DNA of 64,000 nt. It comes from Acholoe squamosa (Eukaryota > Annelida > Polychaeta > Phyllodocida > Polynoidae). The notes beneath the pieces were generated by a model that did not search any database, was not told the origin of the DNA, and saw only the letters and a program-made list of their open reading frames with translations. Shown piece after piece: positions 55,175-64,000 of the stretch. The stretch is from assembly GCA_949317995.1 (NCBI GenBank), contig OX439046.1:34012002-34076001 (forward strand), given 5' to 3'. A program made the position numbers and the translations under genes. Every line of letters begins with the position of its first letter. Positions within the stretch are counted from its first letter, which is position 1.

Positions 55175-55270
55175 GCGAATGAAGGAATTATAAACATTGC
55201 AGACGACATTCAGTTGCAGGCAAATCACAGACTACGTGACGCCTTGATTGCTGGGATCGGTAGTACTTAG
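55175..55270 (+). CDS. Candidate alternative terminal exon (31 codons + stop)
   Basis: A good acceptor (pyrimidine tract then TTACAATAG) is followed by 31 open codons and TAG: ANEGIINIADDIQLQANHRL, then RDALIAGIGST. Only this frame is open and it is phase 0, the phase in which exon B ends, so splicing exon B to it would give a truncated receptor ending after loop D. The peptide is protein-like but matches nothing I recognise. An open run of this length is not improbable by chance, and no AATAAA was seen downstream. Confidence 0.3.
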   Translation, partial: ANEGIINIADDIQLQANHRLRDALIAGIGST

Positions 55271-55303
55271 GTCACCGCCAGCGTCAGACAAACACACAGT
55301 GCC

Positions 55304-55329
55304 CCTCAGACAAAGACGGCCGTCTGAGG
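55304..55329. other. Hairpin CCTCAGAC / GTCTGAGG after the candidate exon
   Basis: 8-bp perfect stem with a 10-base loop, 34 nt after the TAG. A T run of about 22 follows at 55408-55430. Confidence 0.6.
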
Positions 55330-56861
55330 AACTAGCTCCTTTCTCTCTGGAAGAAGAAAGGTTGTTATACAAGAACCAGGCACCAGTCTCCTTCTTTTTC
55401 ATCTCTACTTTTTTTTTTTTTTTTTTTATTTGTTTTCTTTTGGCATCCCAAGCGCTGTAGTGATACTAGTGAACAAAGTTTCAACATAGCTTGCAAGGAA
55501 ATGTCCTAAATGCTGGCAAGGAACCGTTCCCATTCTCTCCGTATTGACACGTGGGTCATTCCAAAGTATTTCAACAACTGGTCCCCACATGACCCATTCA
55601 GATCTGGATGATTTGCCTTCTGTATTGAGGTATGTATATAGGTTATGACCACATGTAAAATTGTAGCCTCCAACTCCTGCTGGTTCCTGAGATTTTGGCC
55701 TTTACATATGAGATGGTTTGCCCAACAGTTTAAAAAATCGGAATTTTCTGTCAACTTCAGTGTGTAATATGTTCAAAACATAATGGGCTAGAGGTCTGGT
55801 ATTGCTTGGGTCATCAGACACATCCTTCCACTCCAGGGAAATGACAAAATAGTGAGGGTAACATAAAGGCCTGGTCTTGTAGAATACGGTCAATGGTCAC
55901 TAGTTTTCTGAGATTTTCTTATCCAAAACCCATTTTTTGAAAAATCATAGCATCAAAACCATTACTTCAATCAGCTTGAAAAGTGAGATTCTTTTTATTC
56001 CAAATGAAATGAACTGAGAAAATGAAGGTGGAGCACCTGCAACAAAGTGGTGATCCAATATGGCTGCTTCAAAGTGGTAAAAGACAGCAATTTTGGGTCA
56101 GAGGGACAGTTTGGTTTTGATGGAATGCCTCCTTCTTGTAATAAATATGGCAAAAATCAGCATTTCTTTAACCCTGTTTTCCTTATTATAGCTGGCTCTT
56201 GGGCTTCAAACAGCTGTAGCATCATCACTTCAGGCCCAATATATTGCTGCCCTGATATGATTATGTTGTAATAGTCCTATGACTGCTATTTTATAGAATT
56301 GGATGATGAAATGTATAGCAAAAATCAATTTTTCTGAATGTCCATCAATCTAAATGCTATTTTGGATAGTGCAACATATGGGACTTCCCATAAGCTGCAT
56401 AAAATACAATGTATTCCCCTCTTCTACAATGTCTAGTGTGTGTCTCCACTGTTTGATCTGGTACTGTTAAGATCCAGTGCCTATAGATACTTGTCACAGA
56501 GTGGGTGCAAATTGGACCCTAAAAGTTATGCAGTGAATGGAGGAATTATCTGATTGGTCTGGAATCTCTCCTAACAAAAATTTATAGAATCTACCCATGG
56601 TTTTGACACTGAATTTGCTTTAGGGCCTTCTCGACGCCTTTCTGGACTATCATAGAGGATATAGTAAACTAGTGTGTATGTCACATAGCCCTCACCCAAA
56701 AGTGTAGAGTTACTAGGCTTGTCTTGATGAATAACATAAAATAATTGAGTCAAAACCAGTCAAATTTAACTTGTCAGCCCTGGTGCAGACTTTTCAACTT
56801 GACAATTTTAGATGGTCCAGGCAAATGATCCTGAAGACCCTAGAGTGACAGGCCATAAAGT
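55330..56861. other. Intron sequence, no recognised feature
   Basis: A poly-T run near 55410, otherwise unremarkable. Frames at 55506-55893 (minus) have no known domain. Confidence 0.4.
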
Positions 56862-57966
56862 TCTCACACCACATCTCATGCCAACACTGTACCACATAGC
56901 CTGTTCAACACACACTATTCATATACTACTCACACCACATCTCATACCAACACTGTACCACATAGCCTGTTCAACATACACTATTCATATACTACTCACA
57001 CCATATCTCATGCCAACACTGTACCACATAGCCTGTTCAACATACACTATTCATATACTACTCACACCACATCTCATGCCAACACTGTACCACATAGCCT
57101 GTTCAACAAACAGTATTCATATACTACTCACACCACATCTCATACCAACACTGTACCACATAGCCTGTTCAACAAACAGTATTCATATACTACTCACACC
57201 ACATCTTATACCAACACTGTACCACATAGCCTGTTCAACATACACTATTCATATACTACTCACACCACATCTTATACCAACACTGTACCACATAGCCTGT
57301 TCAACATACACTATTCATATACTACTCACACCACATCTCATATCAACACTGTACCACATAGCCTGTTCAACATACAGTATCCATATACTACTCACACCAC
57401 ATCTCATATCAACACTGTACCACATAGCCTGTTCAACAAACAGTATTCATATACTACTCACACCACATCTCATACCAACACTGTACCACATAGCCTGTTC
57501 AACAAACAGTATTCATATACTACTCACACCACATCTTATACCAACACTGTACCACATAGCCTGTTCAACATACACTATTCATATACTACTCACACCACAT
57601 CTCATACCAACACTGTACCACATAGCTTGTTCAACATACAGTATTCTTATACTACTCACACCACATCTCATGCCAACACTGTACCACATAGCCTGTTCAA
57701 CATACAGTATTCATATACTACTCACACCACATCTTATACTAGCAGTGTACCCACATAACCTACTCAACATGCACTACCCATTTATTACTCACATCACTTC
57801 TAGCTGCACTGTACCACATCTATAGCCTGCTCAAGATCCACTATTCATACACTACTCACACAAGATCTTCTACTAGGAATTACACTTTACCACATAGCCT
57901 GCTTAACATGCACTATTCATATAATACTCACACCACATCTAGCTACACAGCACCACATAGCATCCA
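56862..57966. repeat. Minisatellite, 66-bp unit, ~13 regular copies plus decaying tail
   Basis: The unit runs CTCACACCACATCTCATACC, AACACTGTACCACATAGCCT, GTTCAACATACACTATTCAT, ATACTA. Variation is mostly at CATACA/AAACAG and CTCATA/CTTATA. After 57725 units are diverged and irregular. The 337-aa open frame over it (22-residue repeat) follows from a 66-bp stop-free unit and is not called a gene. Confidence 0.97.
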
Positions 57967-58504
57967 AATATCAAAATTGTAGCAGTAGCTTTAGGCAAAA
58001 TATTTCTTTAGTCTCATCAGGAATCAAATTCCCTCCTGTGTCTTGCAAGTCCAGCATGCTTGGCACAACACCAAAGGACCTTGCCTGGCCAGTGCACCCT
58101 CTACCTACATGTCAGTAGTCACGCTAGTGGTGTAGGCTGACCAGTACACCAGTACTGCACATAGGGGAAAAGGTAATTTTTACTTAGAAGTGCCTCACCT
58201 GCAGCAATCATTTTCTTTTCAGTCCTAACGATTTTCGTGTTGCACAGAAGTGCTTTTGTCAGTCAGGTACAAGTACCTTTCCATGAAGATGACAGCTACT
58301 CAAAACAAGAGCACTAAAAAGAGAGTCACACAGTAAGGTACCGGCTTGTGCAATACACACTATCTTTAAACTAGGAATGTGGCTTTTCAGTCTAATGTGG
58401 TGAGTACAGGTTGAATGGTAAATTAGAGCTTGAATTTCAAATGGAAAGAGTACCTAATCAGTGTTCTCATTAGCTTTTGTGCAACAGTCTCCTGGTACCC
58501 TATA
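57967..58504. other. Spacer between two related minisatellites
   Basis: Non-repetitive intron DNA; no exon signal. Confidence 0.45.
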
Positions 58505-60055
58505 CTAAGCCCACAACAGTTAGCTCCACTGTGCCACATAGCATGTCGAACATCCCCGTTTTCATACACTACTCACACCACATCCTTCACTAAGAGCTAC
58601 ACTGTACCACATAGCCTGCTCAACATCCACAGTTCATACACTACTCACACCACATGTTACCCGACGAGCTACACTGTACCACATAGACTACTCAACATCC
58701 ACAGTTCATACACTACTCACACCACATCTTACCCTACGAGCTACACTGTACCACATAGCCTGCTCAACATCCACAGTTCATACACTACTCACACCACATC
58801 TTACCCTACGAGCTACACTCTACCACATAGCCTGCTCAACATCCACAGTTCATACACTACTCACACCACATCTTACCCTATGAGCTACACTGTACCACAT
58901 AGCCTGCTCAACATCCACAGTTCATACACTACTCACACCACATCTTACCCTACGAGCTACACTGTACCACATAGCCTGCTCAACATCCACAGTTCATACA
59001 CTACTCACACCACATCTTACCCTACGAGCTACACTGTACCACATAGACTGCTCAACATCCACAGTTAATACACTACTCACACCACATCTTACCCTACGAG
59101 CTACACTGTACCACATAGCCTGCTCAACATCCACAGTTCATACACTACTCACACCACATGTTACCCTACGAGCTACACTGTACCACATAGACTGCTCAAC
59201 ATCCACAGTTCATACACTACTCACACCACATCTTACCCTACGAGCTACACTGTACCACATAGCCTGCTCAACATCCACAGTTAATACACTACTCACACCA
59301 CATCTTACCCTATGAGCTACACTGTATCACATAGCCTGCTCAACATCCACAGTTCATACACTACTCACACCACATGTTACCCTACGAGCTACACTGTACC
59401 ACATAGACTGCTCAACATCCACAGTTCATACACTACTCACACCACATCTTACCCTACGAGCTACACTGTACCACATAGCCTGCTCAACATCCACAGTTCA
59501 TACACTACTCACACCACATCTTACCCTACGAGCTACACTGTACCACATAGACTGCTCAACATCCACAGTTCATACACTACTCACACCACATCTTACCCTA
59601 CGAGCTACACTGTACCACATAGCCTGCTCAACATCCACAGTTCATACACTACTCACACCACATCTTACCCTACGAGCTACACTGTACCACATAGCCTGCT
59701 CAACATCCACAGTTCATACACTACTCACACCACATCTTACCCTACGAGCTACACTCTACCACATAGCCTGCTCAACATCCACAGTTCATACACTACTCAC
59801 ACCACATCTTACCCTACGAGCTACACTGTACCACATAGCCTGCTCAACATCCACAGTTCATACACTACTCACACCACATCTTACCCTACGAGCTACACTT
59901 TACCACATAGCCTACTCAACATCCACAGTTCATACACTACTCACACCACATCTTACCCTACGAGCTACACTGTACCACATAGCCTGCACAACATCCACAG
60001 TTCATACACTACTCACACTACACCTTACACTAACAGTTACAAACTACTACTACTA
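58505..60055. repeat. Minisatellite, 72-bp unit, ~21 copies
   Basis: The unit runs CTCACACCACATCTTACCCT, ACGAGCTACACTGTACCACA, TAGCCTGCTCAACATCCACA, GTTCATACACTA. It shares CACTGTACCACATAGCCTG and ACTACTCACACCACATCT with the 66-bp array and differs by a 6-bp expansion (ACGAGCTA region). Variants AGACTGCTC, GTTAATACA and CATGTTACC recur in combination, indicating block duplications. Long open frames here (212 and 268 aa) are array by-products. Confidence 0.97.
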
Positions 60056-60477
60056 CATAGCCGGCTGCAGATCATCTTTTCTTTTTTTCCATATTGCAAT
60101 GTTTTCACAATAGGCTGAGGTATAGGCTACCGCTGTTGTAGCTGCTAACCCAAAAGGTCGTTATTCATACGAGTTGTGTGCAATATATAAAATTTGTGAA
60201 GTCCTTTGTTCTCCACTTTGATTTGAAAAATAGTACATCCTGTTATTCTTGTGATTGATCCCGTAGGCAGATTGGTGCAACTGTGTTTTACCATTTCCCT
60301 CTTTTAGGGCTGCATGATGCATTTAACCTGAGGCTAGCATCAAATTTAGTCGACATCATGGTAGGCCTAACATTGACTACAGTCGATACCATGGTAGGCT
60401 TAACATCAACTATAATTGACCCTCATTATATGGGAATTGTACAGGAATTACAAATAGGCCCGTCCCTCTAGGAATTA
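60056..60477. other. Intron sequence
   Basis: Contains a short tandem pair (ACATCATGGTAGGCCTAACA / ATACCATGGTAGGCTTAACA, about 60352 and 60387). Nothing else recognised. Confidence 0.5.
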
Positions 60478-60644
60478 CAGTCAGCCCTCGCTTCCTCGAC
60501 CCTTTAATTCCTCAGATCCCTCATCACCTCAGATAGAACATGTGCAACTTACTCTATGTTTTCTATTATATTTGGACTTAAATCCTCAAATATATTGCTT
60601 CCTCAGACAAATTTCCTTCCATTCGAGGAAGCAAGGGCTGACTG
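60478..60644. mobile_element. 167-bp pogo/Tigger-like MITE
   Basis: TA|CAGTCAGCCCTCGCTTCCTC is mirrored by GAGGAAGCAAGGGCTGACTG|TA. CAGT...CCCTCG ends with a TA target duplication are typical of pogo/Tigger-derived miniature elements. The interior is AT-rich and non-coding. Confidence 0.88.
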
Positions 60645-60882
60645 TAACTGTATACACTCTTAGAGGCCGCCCCCATGGGCAGGTAACCCATGTCGCCGCT
60701 GCCCTTAAAGGGTTAATCATCATCGTGATACTCTGCGTATAAGCTGCAACTTCTTAAGAAGTGGGGATAAACCCGGTACCTGCACCTAACAAAAGTCAGG
60801 TTAAGTCTTACAGGCGATTATTTCATACTATACTAGAGTACTAAAATTAACAAACTTTGGTCTGGTAAGAACTCAGTGTGTG

Positions 60883-60885
<3 letters not shown>

Positions 60886-60962
<77 letters not shown>
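60886..60962. repeat. (AT)n microsatellite, ~38 units
   Basis: Uninterrupted alternating AT. Confidence 0.98.
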
Positions 60963-60965
<3 letters not shown>

Positions 60966-61429
60966 AGTGTCCCTTATATAAGTTAGTGTGATATGCTCCG
61001 TTGTCTTCAGTCCAACGTCATACAATCATGGGTCCGTGCCCCTAGAGTTGGTATATTGCTCCATTCGGTGTACAATGACGAGATAGGAAGAGGAACCTTA
61101 AGACATCATGCAGCATCATAGCATTAAGCAATCGATAATGTGTCTGTCAACTAAAAATAGCTGACTAAAGAGGCTGCAGAATGAATAAGACATGTGACCA
61201 GTCAAGCCAAAACACCCCTCTGCAGGGAAATTCATTATCAAAGTTCATCTCAAGATCTTTAGAATAAGACATCATTAGGTTAAATATTCCTAGTAGTTAT
61301 GTCAGAACCCCTCCTTGAACATAGGTCGTTATTCATATGTGAAATCAATGATTAAGCTCTAAATACATTATAAACCATAATAATGTCTAAAAACACAATA
61401 AATCAGCCTTTTTCATAAAAAAAAAAAAA
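60963..61429. other. Intron sequence, nothing recognised
   Basis: Only an A run near 61418. Confidence 0.45.
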
Positions 61430-61770
61430 ATCATAATAATATGGTGCTTTTTATCACAGGTTTTGATCTAGAAGGAATTTTCCATTTCTGTTTTCAGTTT
61501 TGGCTTTCTGGTGAGTATCCCCAAAAACTGGCATACAAATCTGCAAATTTTGATTATTGGAATGGTTGCCATGGCAACCAGGAACAGGCATATAGGTTGA
61601 TTTCTCGTGAAAAAATGTTCATTTTACCATCCAAATATGGGCCATTTCTATCGAAAATGGTGCATTTTAAATGAAACCATTGAATTCTGCATAAAAAATT
61701 ACCTTAATGTATTTTTATAACGATTTTAGTGTAATTTTGCCCTCCAATGCCCCCTAAATCTCCCATGGAG
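61430..61770. repeat. Old dispersed repeat with X-box core, copy 3
   Basis: Colinear with the second half of 13910-14480: GTTTTGATCTAGAAGGAATT, CATTTCTGTTTTCA, the GTTGCCATGGCAAC core, CATTGAATTCTGCATAAAAA, ATAACGATTTTAG, CCCATGGAGGGGTG. Confidence 0.7.
61565..61578. promoter_or_regulatory. Perfect palindromic RFX X-box (GTTGCCATGGCAAC)
   Basis: Full match to the symmetric X-box bound by RFX transcription factors; the palindrome extends one base each side. It lies about 0.5 kb before receptor exon C. Function is not shown by sequence alone. Confidence 0.6.
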
Positions 61771-62119
61771 GGGTGTTCTCCCTTGATGGGTCACACATGT
61801 TCTGCTCAATCATCCAGAGAAGTCTGACTCTGCCTCGGCTATAACCTGTAGCACGCCCTCGTTGATTTGGGAGAAGAAAAGGGGAGAATTTTTATCAAGT
61901 TATTTATTGCCAATCTGATCATTCGTGTGAACGACAAGGGCTGCTATCCAGACGGATCTATTCAGCTGATTGTAGCCGCAATTCTGATCCATGGGATGGT
62001 ATAGTTAGGAGCCTTCCAATGGTATGCCAATGAAGAAGTCAACCCTACTGTTCAATAACTGCTAAACACTATTTGTGTAATTGTTATAATCAGCATTATC
62101 GTGCCTTCCTCCCAAACAG
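61771..62119. other. Intron sequence before exon C
   Basis: Nothing recognised; ends in the acceptor TTCCTCCCAAACAG. Confidence 0.5.
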
Positions 62120-62229
62120 AAATGGACAGATGAGTATCTCCGTTGGCGGCCTGAGAATTATGGAGGAATTGAGTCGGTAAAGCTGCCCCAGACTCGGATA
62201 TGGACACCAGACATCATGCTGTACAACAC
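62120..62229 (+). CDS. Cys-loop receptor exon C (loop A)
   Basis: Exactly 110 nt, the characteristic length of this exon in nicotinic receptor genes. Acceptor CCCAAACAG, donor AACAC|GTAAGT; phase 0 in, two bases out. It encodes KWTDEYLRWRPENYGGIESV, then KLPQTRIWTPDIMLYN. It matches the family core (E/K)W.D..L.W.P..YGGI..(V/I)..P...(I/L)W.PD(I/L).LYN. Trp and Tyr of the WxPDxxLY loop A segment, part of the principal agonist-binding face, are present. There is no frameshift or stop. Confidence 0.95.
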
Positions 62230-62467
62230 GTAAGTAGTGTACGGCAATTTCTTAAGCAAAAGGTATCTGGGATCCAGGCTTTTCTCCCATAACAAGAAAA
62301 CCTCCTCCTATCTTGGCATTTCTATGTTAAAGATGATTCCTGATTGACAATATTTTGTTATATCAATTTTGAATGTTAGGGTTAAAGAATCATTCGAGTT
62401 AATGGCAACCTCATTCCGTATTACACAACAAACAGATTGCAATATGTTTTAAGAGATCTACTATGTA

Positions 62468-63225
62468 CACTGCAAAATATGGTGTTTTTAAACATGTTTA
62501 GGCCTACACATGTTTAAACATAAACATGGGTCAGTCAGGTGTCTCATCGACTAGTCATTTAGGAAATTAACACTTTCTAATGCATAAACATTTTTGTTAA
62601 AATGTTTAGATATTTAGAGTTTAAACTTTGTAAATACTTGGTATTTAGATTTAAACATCAATATGTTTAGATATACTTGGATGCAAAGTATACACACCAG
62701 ATAACAGCACTGCCTTTTAATGGCTAATCTGAAGAAGGCACAGATTAGCAGCATAGAATAATCAATCAGTTCTGGGACTGACGCCTATTTCATGTCATGT
62801 TGTAAAGGATAAAGCAATGTTCTTCCTGTCAAGCTATTGTACTTGCTCTCATTCTAATGCAGTATGCAGTATGTAGATATATGTGTGCATATATCTTTGG
62901 AGACTTTGCACTTGTAAATACCTGCTGATGGCCCTCCAGAAAGTAAAATGAGATACAAATAAAGGACAATTCTTTATTTCTTTAATGTATACCTCTGTAA
63001 ACCCCAAATTTCCATCAAATCATTCAGAGATTTAAACACAAAATTTCATAGACATCTAAACATAAAATCTAAACACAAAATTTCAAACCTTAACACCTGA
63101 ATTTCTAAACACTTGAGCTGAGCACATTGTTTGGCTAAACATGTTAAGGAAATTAATGTGATTACAAAAACATTACAAGGATAGGTTTAGAATTGTGTTT
63201 AGGATCTAAACACCATTTTTGCAGT
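62468..63225. mobile_element. ~758-bp intronic element, CACTGCAAAA ends
   Basis: CACTGCAAAATATGGTGTTT at the left is mirrored by AAACACCATTTTTGCAG at the right. TA lies outside each end, though the two ends are offset by two bases. The interior is filled with TAAACATGTTTA-like words in both orientations. A second left end of the same family starts at 63974. Confidence 0.75.
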
Positions 63226-63358
63226 ATATATTACATATTTTGGATTTTATGCTGCCCAAAATAACACACGATGAACTGCCGGATACACTGGCTACTGGCA
63301 AAAACTCTTCTTTGTTTCTAATTGATTAGTATAGAGGATTTGCCCTTATATTTTACAG

Positions 63359-63505
63359 GGGTAACACAGACAAGTTTGAGAGGGAGGCCCTGGCTGTGGT
63401 GGGTGCTGACGGCACAGTCTCTTGGTTTCCACAGAGGATCTACCATTCCTCCTGCTCTATAGATGTCAGGATGTTCCCCTTTGACAACCAGACATGTCAT
63501 ATGTG
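63359..63505 (+). CDS. Cys-loop receptor exon D (loop E and Cys-loop)
   Basis: 147-nt exon, acceptor ATTTTACAG, donor CATATGTG|GTGAGC; one base in, two out. It encodes (T)[18 protein letters not shown], then [14 protein letters not shown], then [17 protein letters not shown]. The two Cys residues enclose 13 residues with the conserved (M/F)FPFDxQ(T/N)C signature, the defining disulphide loop of the superfamily. NQT before the second Cys is a potential glycosylation site, as in many nicotinic subunits. The beta-5/beta-6 strand ([18 protein letters not shown]) is the loop E region. The next exon should begin with the loop B Trp segment and is not in the remaining 495 bp. Confidence 0.95.
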
Positions 63506-63625
63506 GTGAGCACAGTTTATTTCTTTTCCATTCTGACAACCAGATATGCCATATGTGGTGAGCATCTTTTAGTTTTCTCTCCTTCTGACAACCAGTCATG
63601 CCGTATGCAGTCTGTAATGTCTCTA
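63479..63625. repeat. 52-bp tandem triplication covering the exon D splice donor
   Basis: TGACAACCAGACATGTCATA followed by TGTGGTGAGCA occurs at 63482, again at 63534 with a few changes (donor kept), and a third, more diverged time at 63586 (donor lost, CGTATGCAGTC). The period is exactly 52 bp in both steps. Confidence 0.92.
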
Positions 63626-63934
63626 TGATCCACTTCCTTGACACACGACATGCTAATAAAAAATATTCCCAACCAGAATAGCAGAATGATGAAAAATGCT
63701 ACATGTGTAGACCTATTTTCTGTCATAGGTTGTACGCACTTAGATGAACCCGTTTTTGACTACAACACTCTCCGGAATTTATTTGTATTATATTTTATAT
63801 TAATTTATACAGGCATTGACATTCTTATAATAGGATTGCTATTCCCCGATCTTCTTGAATCCAGTCCTCTCTCTTCTCCCATCCCATGATAAGTGCAGAT
63901 CCTATATCAGGAGGGTGTTGCCGTTATGCTAAAT
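63626..63934. other. Intron sequence, nothing recognised
   Basis: An 83-aa hydrophobic plus frame (63638-63889) has no receptor similarity and no acceptor. Confidence 0.45.
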
Positions 63935-64000
63935 AGAGCTGGGAGTAGGTGCCCTCTTTTCCAAAGAAGTTACACTGCAAAAAAGGTGTTTAAAGATACA
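63935..64000. mobile_element. Dispersed-repeat fragment interrupted by a CACTGCAAAA element end
   Basis: GAGTAGGTGCCCTCTTTTCC and AAAGAAGT match 26230-26256, and the match stops where TACACTGCAAAAAAGGTGTT begins. The latter is the left end of the family seen at 62468-63225, cut by the window edge. Confidence 0.6.

Larger units (their letters stand above)
49872..63505 (+). other. Gene span: nicotinic acetylcholine receptor-like Cys-loop subunit (partial)
   Basis: Four exons in consistent phase (49872-49988, 54286-54424, 62120-62229, 63359-63505) encode about 171 residues of the extracellular ligand-binding domain of a pentameric ligand-gated cation channel of the plasma membrane. The signal-peptide exon upstream and the exons for loop B, loop C, the four membrane helices and the intracellular loop downstream were not found, so an alpha-type YCC motif cannot be checked. 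The introns are large and transposon-rich: 4.3, 7.7 and 1.1 kb. Confidence 0.9.

Noticed and set aside
56812-57825. 337-residue open frame with a 22-residue repeat
   Set aside because: It follows from a stop-free 66-bp minisatellite unit (multiple of three). No conserved unique flank, splice site or start context; the peptide is Thr/His/Tyr-rich without a known fold.
58430-60118. 212- and 268-residue repeat proteins
   Set aside because: Same reason: 72-bp minisatellite units. The break between the two frames is only a point change (CAT to TAA-type variants) in one unit.
63638-63889. Hydrophobic plus frame as a possible receptor membrane segment
   Set aside because: Sequence does not match M1-M4 of the Cys-loop family and there is no acceptor in the phase required after exon D.

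Overview
This is eukaryotic, repeat-dense DNA, almost certainly from a marine invertebrate. A lancelet-like or other deuterostome is my guess, at low confidence. Coding density is very low, real exons have GT-AG boundaries, there are long introns and minisatellites, and no operons, Shine-Dalgarno spacing or bacterial genes are visible.

The one clear host gene is a plus-strand Cys-loop ligand-gated ion channel subunit of the nicotinic acetylcholine receptor type. Four exons (49872-49988, 54286-54424, 62120-62229, 63359-63505) join in phase and encode the N-terminal helix, loop D, loop A, and the loop E region with the 13-residue Cys-loop. The signal-peptide exon and everything after the Cys-loop lie outside the window or were not recognised. 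A phase-compatible 31-codon block with a stop (55175-55270) could be an alternative last exon. The 3' end of the Cys-loop exon, with its splice donor, is repeated three times at a 52-bp period.

From 1 to about 31 kb the dominant feature is a family of palindromic non-autonomous DNA elements. Their ends are AGGTCGAATCCCACATGGCG and its complement. There are two main length classes, about 240 and 340 bp, usually flanked by 3-bp duplications such as TTA, TGA, TCA, TAA or TAT. Around them lie a decayed LINE reverse transcriptase (852-1690, minus), a broken gag-like coiled-coil reading frame (12014-13398, minus) with a primer-site-like motif behind it, a 72-bp minisatellite (19233-20430), and several old dispersed repeats. 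One of these repeats carries an RFX X-box-like core in each of its copies.

From 31 to 49 kb other inverted-repeat elements follow, plus a second LINE relic (40200-40650, minus). A 4-kb foldback (42775-46853) is built from layered short tandem repeats and has itself received two transposon insertions. A near-perfect 286-bp palindrome sits at 48973-49258. The receptor introns (50-64 kb) hold TA-flanked miniature elements, a pogo/Tigger-like element, a 76-bp triplication, an (AT)n run and two related minisatellites (66-bp and 72-bp units).

Most long open frames in the window come from minisatellites whose unit is a multiple of three and are not genes. No tRNA, rRNA, CRISPR array or intact transposase was recognised. 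All calls are by eye; boundaries of diverged repeats are approximate.
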